In this document: positions 35,174 to 44,091 of the stretch, one piece after another
Layout: the number at the start of each line of letters is the position of its first letter
Position numbering within the stretch: position 1 is the first letter of the stretch
Assembly: GCA_937958105.1 (NCBI GenBank)
Contig: CALFXJ010000044.1
Span: 60,382-124,381 of the forward strand
From: an uncultured Cellvibrio sp.
Lineage (GTDB): Bacteria > Pseudomonadota > Gammaproteobacteria > Pseudomonadales > Cellvibrionaceae
Direction: 5' to 3'
Length of the DNA stretch: 64,000 nt
The notes under the pieces: generated by a model
Told to the model about the DNA's origin: nothing
Databases searched by the model: none
Seen by the model: the letters and a program-made list of their open reading frames with translations, nothing else
Made by a program: the position numbers and the translations under genes

Positions 35174-37468
35174 TCACGCGTCCTGCAGTTCTCTGTGTTT
35201 CTCTTCCAGCTTCACGACACCGTTGCGGAACGCCTCGATATTGGGATCATTGTCAGCCTCGGCTTTAGCGAGGCGTTCCCGGGCTTTCTGTAAACGGGTT
35301 TCCACGGACTTAAGCTGTTCCGCACGCTTTTCCTCTTCGCTCATGGTCGCCAGTGCGGCGGCTTTTGCCTTGGCTTTTTCAATGGCGGCCTCTGCGGCGT
35401 GCTGTTCAGCTGAAGGTGCATTGGCTTCACTGGCTGCCGGAGCCAGCTGGGCGAGTTCAGCCTCGGTATCAGCGATCTTCTGCTGTAGTTTTTCTACGCC
35501 CTGTTGCAATGCATCTGCGGTAGGGCTGCCCTCGGCTTTAGCAGCGTTCGCTTTTTCCTGGGCCTTGGCGAGACGGGTCTGCAAGGATTCCAGTGTGGAG
35601 CGCAGTTTTTCTTCCGGTGACATGCTTAATTTGGCCTGCGCGCGGGCAATCGCTGCCGCTACGGGATCATTGGCCGGCGCCGGGGTATCCGCTGGCGCAG
35701 CGGTGCTGTTGTTCTGCGTAGCCATGAAGTCCGCAAGCTTCTTCTCTGCTTCGCTGACTTTGAGTTCCGCCTGCTTGATACGCGCCTGTTGTTTCTCCAG
35801 TTGTTCCTGCGTGATCACCGCACCTTCTTCATTCGGTACCAGGGGCTGCTGCGCATGCTCAAGGCTGTTGCGGGCGGCGGCGAGGATGCGTTCCAGTTTG
35901 GCCTGTTGTTCTTCGGGCGTCTGCTGTACGGCGCGGGCCTTGGCCACTGCTTCTGCAACCACCTCGGCCTGCGGTGCGGGCGCGGCCGCAGCGGCTTTTT
36001 CGGCAAGTTTCTGCTTGGCCTCTTCGGCCGCCTGCTTGCGCGCCAGACGCTTGGCTTCTTTCTCTGCCTCTTCTTTTGCTATCCGCTGTTGGCGGAATTC
36101 AAAACGACGGCGGGAGCGGTCTGATTTTTCTTTTTCCTGTTCGTGCTGACGGATGCTGCCTTTGGCGGCCCGGTAATACTGCACCAGCGGAATATTGCTG
36201 GGACACACATAGGAGCAGGCACCGCATTCGATGCAGTCGAACAGGTTATGAGCCTGAAGCTTTTCCATGTCTTCCGCCTGTGCATACCAGAACAGCTGCT
36301 GCGGCAGCAGGCTGGCAGGGCAAGCGTCAGCACAAAGGCCACAGCGGATGCACGCCTGGGCCGGCGCTGGTGGCGGCAACTCTTTCAGCGTCGGCGCGAG
36401 GATACAGTTGGTGGTTTTGATCACCGGCACACTGGGGCTGGGCAAGGTGAACCCCATCATTGGGCCACCCATGATCAGCCGTGAGGCTTTTTTAGCATCA
36501 AAGCCATGCTGGGCCAGGACAAAATCAATGGGCGTGCCGATACGGACTTCTACATTACGCTGGATTTCCAGTGTTTCCCCGACCACTGTCGTAATACGGG
36601 AGATCAGGGGTTCGCCATAACGTACCGCTCGCCAGGCCGCCGCAACGGTACCTACGTTAAGACAGATAACGCCGATGTAGGCAGAGTGATGGTCCGTAGG
36701 AATTTCCCGCCCGGTCAGGATCTGGATGATCTGCTTGGCGCCGCCGGATGGATACTTGGTCGGGAACTCCACCACCTGTACCCGGGTTCCTTCTGCGGCT
36801 TTCTGCAGGGCAGCCAAGGCTTTGGGTTTGTTGTCTTCGAGTCCGATGATGAGATCTTTGGGTTCATGCAACAGATGGCTGATCATCAGGGTTCCGGCGA
36901 TGATCTCGTCAGCCCGGGTCTGCATGAGCATGTCATCGGCGGTGATATAGGGTTCGCACTCCGCGCCATTGATAATCAGCGTATCGATGACCTCCGTAGA
37001 GCGCGGATTCAGTTTTACTGCGGTGGGGAAGCCTGCGCCTCCAAGTCCGGCAACACCGGCAAGGCGAATCTTCTCCTGCAGGGCAGCCTTGTCCAGTGCG
37101 TGGTAATCCTCGCAGGGCTGCAGCGGGATCCATTCATCTTTTCCGTCCGTTTCGATCACGATGCAGGTGTCGCTCATCCCGGAGGGGTGAGTCAGCATGC
37201 GATCTTCAACGGCAATGACGGTCCCGGAACTGGGCGCATGGATATTGGCGCTGAAGACGCCGTTGGCGGCGGCAATCAGCTGCCCGGTCAGGACGCGTTC
37301 GCCCACGCTGACTACCGGCGTGGCTGGCTCACCGATATGCTGGCTGACGGGTACCACCAGCTGAGGTGGCAAGGGTACCGAACCCAGCGGCAGACGCAGG
37401 GACTGGTCTTTGTGTTCAGGCGGATGAATACCCCCGGGGATATCCCGGATTCTGATCAGGCTGGTCAT
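35174..37468 (-). CDS. rsxC: Electron transport complex subunit RsxC/RnfC
   Basis: Peripheral subunit that takes electrons from NADH. 764 residues: N-terminal Rnf barrel with GGIHPPEHKDQSLRLP, the FMN/NADH-binding Nqo1-like part (LAGVAGLGGAGFPTAVKLNP, NGAECEPYITADD), an SLBB-type segment, then two 4Fe-4S sites, CIRCGLCADACP near residue 373 and CIECGACSYVCP near 410. The C-terminal roughly 320 residues are a Lys/Ala/Glu-rich coiled coil (KEEAEKEAKRLARKQAAEE and similar), a variable tail known from gammaproteobacterial RnfC. Its start overlaps the rsxB stop (TAATG type). Confidence 0.96.
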   Translation of the reverse strand: MTSLIRIRDIPGGIHPPEHKDQSLRLPLGSVPLPPQLVVPVSQHIGEPATPVVSVGERVLTGQLIAAANGVFSANIHAPSSGTVIAVEDRMLTHPSGMSDTCIVIETDGKDEWIPLQPCEDYHALDKAALQEKIRLAGVAGLGGAGFPTAVKLNPRSTEVIDTLIINGAECEPYITADDMLMQTRADEIIAGTLMISHLLHEPKDLIIGLEDNKPKALAALQKAAEGTRVQVVEFPTKYPSGGAKQIIQILTGREIPTDHHSAYIGVICLNVGTVAAAWRAVRYGEPLISRITTVVGETLEIQRNVEVRIGTPIDFVLAQHGFDAKKASRLIMGGPMMGFTLPSPSVPVIKTTNCILAPTLKELPPPAPAQACIRCGLCADACPASLLPQQLFWYAQAEDMEKLQAHNLFDCIECGACSYVCPSNIPLVQYYRAAKGSIRQHEQEKEKSDRSRRRFEFRQQRIAKEEAEKEAKRLARKQAAEEAKQKLAEKAAAAAPAPQAEVVAEAVAKARAVQQTPEEQQAKLERILAAARNSLEHAQQPLVPNEEGAVITQEQLEKQQARIKQAELKVSEAEKKLADFMATQNNSTAAPADTPAPANDPVAAAIARAQAKLSMSPEEKLRSTLESLQTRLAKAQEKANAAKAEGSPTADALQQGVEKLQQKIADTEAELAQLAPAASEANAPSAEQHAAEAAIEKAKAKAAALATMSEEEKRAEQLKSVETRLQKARERLAKAEADNDPNIEAFRNGVVKLEEKHRELQDA

Positions 37469-38088
37469 TAAGCGGCTTTACCTGTGTGCTGATCCTGCGG
37501 ATGACGGTCGGTGGCGATGATGCCGGGCTTGAGCGGCGGCAATTCCCATTTCCATTCTTTAACACCGGTTTCTACCGGGATCATGTCGATGCAGTCCACC
37601 GGGCAGGGCTCTACGCAGAGATCGCAGCCGGTGCATTCGTCTGCGATCACCGTGTGCATCTGTTTTGCTGCGCCGAGGATAGCGTCCATCGGGCAGGCCT
37701 GAATGCACTTGGTGCACCCGATACATTCGTCTTCGCGAATGAAGGCGACTTTCTTAACTTCAGATTCCACACCATGTTCTTCATCGAGCGTCGGTGCCGG
37801 CACTGCCAGCAGGTCGGCGAGGGCATTGATGGTGCTCTGGCCGCCGGGAGGGCATTTGTTGATCGCGTCACCACCGGCGATGGCCTGGGCGTAGGGGCGG
37901 CATCCGGGATAACCGCACTGACCACACTGAGTCTGAGGGAGGAGGTTATCGATCTGGTCGACGATGGGATCGCCTTCCACCTTGAATTTTACTGCGGCGA
38001 AACCCAGGATCGCGCCGAACAGCGCCGCCAGGCTGATCAGGGCAACCAGGGCGGCAATGATGGGGTGTTGGGCAATGAGTTCAAACAT
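37468..38088 (-). CDS. rsxB: Electron transport complex iron-sulfur subunit RsxB/RnfB
   Basis: Iron-sulfur protein that passes electrons between the complex and soluble ferredoxin-type partners. 206 residues: one N-terminal membrane helix (IIAALVALISLAALFGAILG), a 4Fe-4S motif CGQCGYPGCRPYA near residue 55, then two ferredoxin motifs CIGCTKCIQACPMDAI and CTGCDLCVEPCPVDCI. Lies 20 bp after rsxA. Confidence 0.96.
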   Translation of the reverse strand: MFELIAQHPIIAALVALISLAALFGAILGFAAVKFKVEGDPIVDQIDNLLPQTQCGQCGYPGCRPYAQAIAGGDAINKCPPGGQSTINALADLLAVPAPTLDEEHGVESEVKKVAFIREDECIGCTKCIQACPMDAILGAAKQMHTVIADECTGCDLCVEPCPVDCIDMIPVETGVKEWKWELPPLKPGIIATDRHPQDQHTGKAA

Positions 38089-38108
38089 AGCGAATATCAG
38101 CTCTCCGA

Positions 38109-38684
38109 TTACACAAGGCCACTGAAGCCCATGAAGGCCAGGGACATCAAACCTGCGGTAATCATGCCGATGGCCGCGCCCTTGAAGGGCACGGGTACAT
38201 CGGCCACCGCCAGACGCTCGCGCATGGCAGAGAAAAGAATCAGCACAATAGAGAAGCCCACCGCGCCACCAAAACCGTACAGGGTGGACTCCCAGAAACT
38301 GTGGGTTTTGTTGATGTTCAACAGGGCTACGCCCAGCACCGCACAGTTAACGGTGATCAGTGGCAGGAAAACGCCGAGGATGCGGTAGAGCAGCGGGCTG
38401 GTTTTTTCCATGAACATCTTCGTGAACTGCACCACTGCCGCAATCACCAATATAAAGGAGATGGTCCGCAGGTAATCCAGCCCCAGCGGGGCGAGAACCC
38501 AGGTGAAAACCAGGTAGGTACAGATAGACGCGAGGGTCATCACGAAGGTAGTGGCGCCGGCCATGCCGATGGCGGATTCCAGCTTATTGGAAACGCCCAT
38601 GAACGGGCACAGCCCCAGAAACTGGACCAGCACGAAGTTGTTCACCAGGATGGTACCGAGCATGATGACTGCGAATTCGGTCAT
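38109..38684 (-). CDS. rsxA: Electron transport complex subunit RsxA/RnfA
   Basis: First gene of the rsx operon. 191-residue membrane protein with six predicted helices, starting ILVNNFVLVQFLGLCPFMGV, whose cysteine near the membrane centre is a conserved Fe-S ligand in RNF/NQR complexes, and PLITVNCAVLGVALL as its pseudo-symmetric partner. Orientation opposite of RsxE in the membrane. A good sigma-70 promoter lies 45-75 bp upstream. Confidence 0.96.
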   Translation of the reverse strand: MTEFAVIMLGTILVNNFVLVQFLGLCPFMGVSNKLESAIGMAGATTFVMTLASICTYLVFTWVLAPLGLDYLRTISFILVIAAVVQFTKMFMEKTSPLLYRILGVFLPLITVNCAVLGVALLNINKTHSFWESTLYGFGGAVGFSIVLILFSAMRERLAVADVPVPFKGAAIGMITAGLMSLAFMGFSGLV

Positions 38685-38728
38685 GGATTCTCTACCTGTG
38701 GGCTGACGCCGTAAATTTCAGGGGCGCC

Positions 38729-38757
38729 ATTATCGTAAAGCGGGGGCGCAGGATCAA
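38729..38757 (-). promoter_or_regulatory. Promoter of the rsxABCDGE operon
   Basis: Reading leftwards, TTGATC (38757-38752) and GATAAT (38734-38729) are 17 bp apart, upstream of the rsxA ATG at 38684. Strong sigma-70-like match in both elements. Confidence 0.65.
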
Positions 38758-38878
38758 TCCAAAACCCCGTTTATTTGGGAATATGCAAGAAACCTGGAGT
38801 GATAAAGCCTGGGCCGGAGCTGAGGCCGGACCATGCCTGGGGCTGATCCGGCCATAAACCTCGAAGTCGGCAAGTAGA

Positions 38879-40897
38879 TTACATGACGCGCTGGCCGGGC
38901 TTGGCGCCACTGTGGGGTTCGAGCAGGTACAGCTCATCACCGCCAGGGCCGGCTGCCAGTACCATACCTTCGCTCATGCCGAACTTCATCTTGCGTGGCT
39001 TGAGGTTGGCGACCACGACAGTCAGCTTGCCGATCAGATCCTGGGGGTTATAAGCGCTTTTGATGCCGGAGAAGACATTGCGCGTCTCACCGCCCAGATC
39101 CAGGGTCAGGCGCAGGAGCTTGTCTGAACCCTCCACGTGCTCAGCGTTAGCAATCAGGGCTATACGAAGATCAACCTTGGCAAAGTCACCAAATTCAATC
39201 TCGGCGGCAATGGGCTCATCCGCCAGGGGGCCGGTGGCCTTGGGCGCGGCGCTGGCCAGGGCTTCTTTGCTCGCTTCGAGCATGGCATCTACCTTTTCTT
39301 TTTCAACACGGGTCAGCAGAGGAACGAAAGCATTGATCTGCTCACCGCCGCGGAAGCTGACGGTTTGCGTCCAGCTCAGGGTTTCGCCGAGGAACTCCTC
39401 TGCCTTGGCCGTCAGTGCCGGGAGGACTGGCTTGAGGTAGGTGAGCAGAGCACGGAACATGTTGATGCCCAGGGTGCAAACATCCAGTGTGTATTGCTCC
39501 TGGCCCGGTTGTTTGGCCAGTTTCCAGGGTTCCTGGGTTGCAATGTACTCGTTGGCTGCGTCAGCGAGCGCCATAGTTTCGCGCATGGCTTTGCTGAAAT
39601 CCCGCGCTTCGTAATAGGCGGCAATGGTCGAGCCGGCATCGACAAATCGATTCCACAGCGCGGTATCGGCCACGTTGGTAGACAGAGTGCCGCCTGCATT
39701 ATTGACGAATTTGGCGGTGCGACTGGCAATGTTCACCACTTTACCCACCAGATCACTGTTGACCCGCTGGATAAAGTCATCGAGGTTAAGGTCCAGGTCA
39801 TCCACTGCGCTGGTCAGCTTGGCTGCAAAGTAGTAGCGCAGGTATTCCGGATTCAGGTGATTGAGATAGGTACGCGCATTGATGAAGGTTCCGCGCGACT
39901 TACTCATCTTAGTGCCGTTCACGGTCAGGAACCCGTGGACGCAGATCCGTGTCGGGGTGCGCAGATTGGCTGAGTGCAGCATGGCGGGCCAGAAAAGCGC
40001 ATGGAAATTGACGATATCCTTGCCGATGAAGTGATACACCTCAGCGGTGGAATCAGGTTTCCAGTACTCCTCCCAATCAATGCCGTTCCGGTCGCCGTAA
40101 TTCTTCAGGCTGGCAATGTAGCCGATGGGAGCATCAAGCCACACATAGAAATATTTGCCGGGCTGACCGGGGATTTCAAAACCGAAGTAAGGCGCATCGC
40201 GGGAGATGTCCCATTCCTGCAGACCGGCATCAAGCCACTCCGCCATCTTGTTGGCGACCTCATCCTGCAGGTGGCCAGCGCGGGTCCACTGCTTCAGAAA
40301 GTCGCTGAATGCTGGCAGGGTAAAGAAGAAATGTTCGGACTCCTTGGCTACTGGGGTGGCACCGGAGATGGCTGACTTGGGATTGATAAGGTCCATCGGC
40401 GAATAGGTGGCGCCGCATTTTTCGCAGTTGTCCCCATACTGGTCTTCTGACTTACATTTAGGGCAGGTGCCTTTTATGTAGCGGTCAGCCAGGAACAGGT
40501 TCTTTTCCGGGTCATAGGCCTGGGTAATGCTGCGGGTGGCGATGTGGCCATTGGCCACCAGACGCTGGTAAATCATGCTCGACAGCTCGCGGTTTTCTTC
40601 GCTGTGGGTCGAGTGGTAGTTATCAAAGCCGATCAGGAAGTCCGCAAAATCCTGTTCATGTTCGGCTTTGACATTAGCAATCTGCTGTTCGGGGCTGAGA
40701 CCGAGTTGCTCGGCCTTCAGCATGATGGCGGTGCCGTGGGCGTCATCCGCGCAGACATACAGGCAATCCACACCGCGGAGCTTTTGAAAACGAACCCAGA
40801 TATCGGTCTGGATGTATTCCACCAGGTGGCCAAGGTGGATTGAACCATTGGCGTAGGGCAGGGCGCTGGTAACAAGAATTTTGCGAGCTTGGGTCAT
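38879..40897 (-). CDS. metG: Methionyl-tRNA synthetase
   Basis: Charges initiator and elongator tRNA-Met. 672 residues, class I: the HIGH-like motif is ANGSIHLGHLVE, a zinc knuckle CPKCKSEDQYGDNCEKCG is present, and the KMSKS loop is GTKMSKSRGTF. The C-terminal 100 residues form the dimerising tRNA-binding domain (FAKVDLRIALIANAEHVEG, then KLTVVVANLKPRKMKFG). Between metG and rsxA, GGCCGGA/TCCGGCC repeats (38824-38853) may form a hairpin. In pseudomonads mrp lies upstream and rnf downstream of metG; here the upstream side is interrupted. Confidence 0.97.
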   Translation of the reverse strand: MTQARKILVTSALPYANGSIHLGHLVEYIQTDIWVRFQKLRGVDCLYVCADDAHGTAIMLKAEQLGLSPEQQIANVKAEHEQDFADFLIGFDNYHSTHSEENRELSSMIYQRLVANGHIATRSITQAYDPEKNLFLADRYIKGTCPKCKSEDQYGDNCEKCGATYSPMDLINPKSAISGATPVAKESEHFFFTLPAFSDFLKQWTRAGHLQDEVANKMAEWLDAGLQEWDISRDAPYFGFEIPGQPGKYFYVWLDAPIGYIASLKNYGDRNGIDWEEYWKPDSTAEVYHFIGKDIVNFHALFWPAMLHSANLRTPTRICVHGFLTVNGTKMSKSRGTFINARTYLNHLNPEYLRYYFAAKLTSAVDDLDLNLDDFIQRVNSDLVGKVVNIASRTAKFVNNAGGTLSTNVADTALWNRFVDAGSTIAAYYEARDFSKAMRETMALADAANEYIATQEPWKLAKQPGQEQYTLDVCTLGINMFRALLTYLKPVLPALTAKAEEFLGETLSWTQTVSFRGGEQINAFVPLLTRVEKEKVDAMLEASKEALASAAPKATGPLADEPIAAEIEFGDFAKVDLRIALIANAEHVEGSDKLLRLTLDLGGETRNVFSGIKSAYNPQDLIGKLTVVVANLKPRKMKFGMSEGMVLAAGPGGDELYLLEPHSGAKPGQRVM

Positions 40898-41012
40898 GGG
40901 TCTGAGTATCTGTCCAAGAAATGTTTTACAGGGCGATGCGGCAGAAACCTGGTGGCAGCGACAACCGGAGTCAACCGCCTATAAATAGCCGCCTATCAAA
41001 TAAAAGGAGCGC

Positions 41013-41041
41013 ACTATAGCATTTTTGCGGTCGGATATCAG
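41013..41041 (-). promoter_or_regulatory. Candidate metG promoter
   Basis: Leftward CTGATA (41041-41036) and TATAGT (41018-41013) with a 17-bp spacer, giving a leader of about 110 nt before metG. The -35 is only a 4/6 match. Confidence 0.4.
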
Positions 41042-41099
41042 TTGCTCTACGGCGGGGTGAGGTGGAACCTGGCTGGATAGAAATGCCCAGTTGAGCACA

Positions 41100-42002
41100 T
41101 CAGCGAAAAATCTCGGCAGCGGCTTCCACGGCCAGCGCGTGACGCCGGGCCAGCGCTTTCCGGTCCCGGTCGTATCCACCGCCGATCACTGTGGCGACCG
41201 GCACTGATCGCTGTCGACACATCTGCAGAACCAGATACTCCCGCTCGCGTATCCCGTTCAGGCTGATATTGAGTAGCCCGAGCGGGTCGTGCTCATAAAT
41301 GTCGACCCCGGCATCATAAATCACCAGTGAGGGGTCAAAGGTGTCGAGCAGGGATTGCAGAGTTTTCTCGACAACATCCAGATACTCCTGATCGCGCAGG
41401 CCTGCTTCAAGTTCGACATCCAGGTCGCTGCGGGCTTTGCGGGCGGGGAAATTTTTTTCGCAATGGATCGAACAGGTAAAAATATTCGTATCCTCAGCAA
41501 GGATGCTGGCCGTGCCATCGCCCTGATGTACATCACAGTCAAAGATCAAAATCCGCTGCGCTTTCCCCTGCGCAATCAACGCCCGCGATGCAACGGCCAG
41601 ATCGTTCAGGATGCAGAAGCCGGAGGCAAAATCATAATGGGCATGATGAGTGCCGCCGGCGAGATGGCAGGCAATGCCATGCTGTAACGCAAGAGAGGCA
41701 GCGAGCAGAGTGCCGTTAGGTGAGATAAGCGTACGGCGCATAAGGCCCTCGCTCCAAGGCAGGCCCATGCGCCTTATCTCCTGAGGCGACTGGCGGTTAT
41801 GAATAAAACGTTCGAGATAATCGCGGGAATGCGCCAGTTCCAGCACAGCCTGCTTGGCTTTTCCCGGACGAAACCTGTTGCTGGCCTGCGCGATTCCCTG
41901 TTCCTGCAGATAGTCATGCAGCAGACGGAATTTTTCCATGGGAAAGCGGTGGTTGCTGTCGAAGTCGAAGCTGTAGGCCGGGTTGGTAACAAGTGGGATC
42001 AT
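41100..42002 (-). CDS. Histone-deacetylase-family amidohydrolase/deacylase
   Basis: Zinc-dependent deacylase of the arginase/HDAC fold, about 300 residues. Signatures: GGTHHAHYDFASGFCILND (the tandem histidine charge relay and Tyr/Phe region), IFDCDVHQGDGTASIL (zinc-binding Asp and His) and YDAGVDIYEHDPLG (second zinc Asp). Such bacterial proteins act on acetylated polyamines, lysines or other amides; the substrate cannot be told. The ATG at 42002 matches the usual start (IPLVTNPAYSFDF); an in-frame GTG at 42038 is an alternative. Leftward, separate from metG. Confidence 0.88.
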   Translation of the reverse strand: MIPLVTNPAYSFDFDSNHRFPMEKFRLLHDYLQEQGIAQASNRFRPGKAKQAVLELAHSRDYLERFIHNRQSPQEIRRMGLPWSEGLMRRTLISPNGTLLAASLALQHGIACHLAGGTHHAHYDFASGFCILNDLAVASRALIAQGKAQRILIFDCDVHQGDGTASILAEDTNIFTCSIHCEKNFPARKARSDLDVELEAGLRDQEYLDVVEKTLQSLLDTFDPSLVIYDAGVDIYEHDPLGLLNISLNGIREREYLVLQMCRQRSVPVATVIGGGYDRDRKALARRHALAVEAAAEIFR

Positions 42003-42107
42003 GATGTGCGAACTGACGTGGATGGAAACAACGCTCACAGGCTATCCAGGCTGGAGCAAATAATTGGAACAGGTTGTCCTTATCTGAAGAGTTTTTACAG
42101 CGACCTT

Positions 42108-42701
42108 TTACACTTTGCGCCAGATGATCAAGCGATTATTAGCTGGCATGGCATTATCTTCGAGAAGCTGCAGGCCGGCCGACTCCGCAGTTTCATTTAC
42201 CGCTTCGAAGTCGCGTATGCCCTGTTCGGGATTCACCTGTTTCAGATAAAGATCAAATTGATGATTGCTTTCACTGGTGTAGTCGCCTTGATAATTAAAC
42301 GGGCCGTAAAGTGCAAAAAGTCCATTTGATGGCAGGTGCTCACCCACCTGCTGGATCATGTGGCGGGCTACCGGCCAGCTCATGATATGTGCCGTATTCG
42401 CGCTGAATACTGCATCAAAACCTGTTGGCCATGGGGATTGAGTAACGTCAAAGATAAGGGGTTGGCGGATGTTGTGATGGGTACATTCTGCCAGCCAGAG
42501 CCTGATGCCCGGCAGATTGCTGGCTCGATCCGATGTCTGCCAGACCAGGTGGGGCATGGCTGCAGAAAAGTGGACAGCATGCTGACCGGTACCCGAGCCT
42601 ATCTCCAGTACATTTTGCACGTGCAAAAAATGTCGCTGCAGAACGCTGAGGATAGGATCTTTATTGTTCTCGCATGCTTGTGAAAAAGGTTTATTCAACA
42701 T
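42108..42701 (-). CDS. DUF938-family SAM-dependent methyltransferase-like protein
   Basis: 197 residues with a class I methyltransferase fold. Motif I is VLEIGSGTGQHAVHFSAAMP; QTSDRASNLPGIRLWL and VFSANTAHIMSWPV follow, and YGPFNYQGDYTSESNHQFD is the DUF938 signature. Methyl acceptor unknown. It lies 105 bp upstream of the HDAC-like gene in the same direction. No ribosome binding site of note. Confidence 0.87.
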   Translation of the reverse strand: MLNKPFSQACENNKDPILSVLQRHFLHVQNVLEIGSGTGQHAVHFSAAMPHLVWQTSDRASNLPGIRLWLAECTHHNIRQPLIFDVTQSPWPTGFDAVFSANTAHIMSWPVARHMIQQVGEHLPSNGLFALYGPFNYQGDYTSESNHQFDLYLKQVNPEQGIRDFEAVNETAESAGLQLLEDNAMPANNRLIIWRKV

Positions 42702-42780
42702 GATCGCCTACTCAACAAGTAATGGGGCGACTATAGCGAGCAAATGATGAAGAGTAAATGTTGGAAGGGTGGTGCTAAAA

Positions 42781-42808
42781 AAAACCTCCGTTGTGACGGA
42801 GGTTTTTT
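42781..42808 (-). terminator. Terminator after the entericidin-like gene
   Basis: CCTCCGT (42785-42791) pairs with ACGGAGG (42796-42802) around TGTG, with A run on one side and six T on the other, so it works in both directions. It sits 12 bp beyond the stop of the leftward 47-codon gene. Confidence 0.88.
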
Positions 42809-42819
42809 GAATGGCAAGA

Positions 42820-42963
42820 TTAATCGCGTGCTTCGCGTGATTCTCTTTGAATCGCTTCACCACCCCGCTCAAGATCTTCGCCTGCACCTTCGATGGTGTT
42901 GCAGCCGGAAAAAATGGAAACCAGGCTAATCAGAAATAATGAAGACAGTAATTTTTTAGTCAT
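42820..42963 (-). CDS. Entericidin A/B-like small lipoprotein
   Basis: A 47-residue lipoprotein too short for usual gene finders. It starts MTKKLLSSLFLISLVSIFSG, with a lipobox ending in FSGC, and the mature peptide is NTIEGAGEDLERGGEAIQRE, the entericidin signature (small amphipathic helix with repeated GE/GxA). Entericidins are small stress-induced lipoproteins, in E. coli part of an antidote/toxin pair. A GAGGG-type site lies upstream. Gene lies 53 bp downstream of a DUF3309-type gene in the same direction. Confidence 0.85.
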   Translation of the reverse strand: MTKKLLSSLFLISLVSIFSGCNTIEGAGEDLERGGEAIQRESREARD

Positions 42964-43016
42964 AGTTTTTCCCTCTCGGTTTTGGTTAACAATAATCCAT
43001 TTAGCGTGGATGTACC

Positions 43017-43175
43017 CTAGATGCGCCCCATTAATAACAGTATCAACAACACCACTAACACAATCCCCAGAATACCGCTGGGACCATATCCCCAGGAACG
43101 ACTGTGAGGCCAACTGGGAATGGCGCCCACCAAAAGCAGGATGACGATGATTAACAATATTGTTCCTACACTCAT
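43017..43175 (-). CDS. DUF3309-family small membrane protein
   Basis: 52 residues, MSVGTILLIIVILLLVGAIP then SWPHSRSWGYGPSG and a second hydrophobic stretch (ILGIVLVVLLILLLM). The SWPHSRSWGYGPSG centre with two flanking membrane segments matches the DUF3309 family, small proteins of unknown function found in stress-responsive loci. AAGGAG is 6-8 nt before the ATG at 43175, which supports the start. It probably shares a transcript with the entericidin-like gene. Confidence 0.85.
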   Translation of the reverse strand: MSVGTILLIIVILLLVGAIPSWPHSRSWGYGPSGILGIVLVVLLILLLMGRI

Positions 43176-43297
43176 GATTCACTCCTTTAGAGTTTAAGCA
43201 TGTAGCTTCACAATAAATTTTTACCTTTTCAAAATCAGTTCGCTCCCGTACATAGAATTTTCAACGTGTGGAAAACGTGATAGCAGTCAAACGAAAG

Positions 43298-43316
43298 GGA
43301 TTTTTTTTAAAAATCC
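43298..43316. repeat. Perfect inverted repeat GGATTTTT/AAAAATCC
   Basis: Eight-base arms (43298-43305 and 43309-43316) around TTT, in the leader region upstream of the DUF3309-type gene. It may be a protein-binding site or a weak hairpin; function unknown. Confidence 0.5.
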
Positions 43317-44091
43317 GGAACAAAATTCAGCTGCTCTAATCGCCCGCCATTACATTCGCTGCAGAATGATTTGGCGACCAAATTTTCTCTACTCAGCCGC
43401 CTGTGCGGCACGGATACACGCACCTGTCTCATCTTGTTGGAAGGCCGTTAGCGGCTCCCGTACCGGTAGCGGAGATGCGACATTTGAGTAATAAAAGTAG
43501 TTGCGCGTAAGAACTGAATCGTCCGAGGAGAAGGACGCTTATCTTGAATGGCTGCCGGGCGTTCGGGGGCAGTTGCTCAGGCACAGGCTGGATCATTATC
43601 TGGTTCAGGGGGCGCTATCTAAAAAGCTACTGACAGGTTCTGACAATCCGGTGAGGATAATAGACGAACTGCTGTTGGGGCAGGGTGTTGGTTGGGGCAG
43701 TAAGACTGGCCAGTGTTTTAAGTTCAGTTGGAGTTTTTAAGACCCTTAATAAGAACTTAAACATTAGCTGTAAATATTCCTCCCCAGGCTCGAGCAGGGT
43801 GTCCGGTTTGTTGTGCCGGCTCTGACCCGGCTACGAGCGGCGGTACTTTCATCCTATCTACGCAGATGTTCAACGCTATCTATTGGAGTCCCGGTAATTA
43901 CACTTTGTGACATTTGTTAATTTCAGTTTTGCCCTTGGCTATGCCAGAATCGGCTGCTTTTTCCTCGGTCGTGGTATTCCAACGGTCAAGCCTCAGGGTA
44001 GCCAGGGTCTGGTTAATCCGCAGGCTGTTTTTCTGAAACGTCATCTCTGATTCAGATCAATTTTTGTTTTTCCACTGGACGGTTGTTCCCT
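43317..44091. other. Gene-poor intergenic region
   Basis: About 775 bp with no convincing gene. One frame from 43501 to 43740 (+) is open for about 80 codons (a piece reads DAYLEWLPGVRGQLLRHRLD) but has no ATG at its beginning, only weak TTG options (43501; 43544 with a GGAGAAGGA site), and no recognised domain; it may be the remnant of a lost gene. The part next to 44092 would hold the promoter of the second RND unit, but no strong match is seen. Confidence 0.4.

Noticed and set aside
35160..36149. Long open frame (329 codons) on the + strand
   Set aside because: It lies fully antisense to the rsxC coiled-coil tail. The low-complexity Lys/Ala/Glu coding on the other strand keeps it open; the product is Ser/Ala/Cys-rich without any domain.
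36506..38388. Two long + strand open frames (36506-37471 and 37486-38388)
   Set aside because: Antisense to rsxC, rsxB and rsxA, whose Fe-S and membrane motifs are unmistakable.
43501..43740. 79-codon open frame beginning with TTG
   Set aside because: No proper start and no domain; kept only as a possible gene remnant in the description of the intergenic region.
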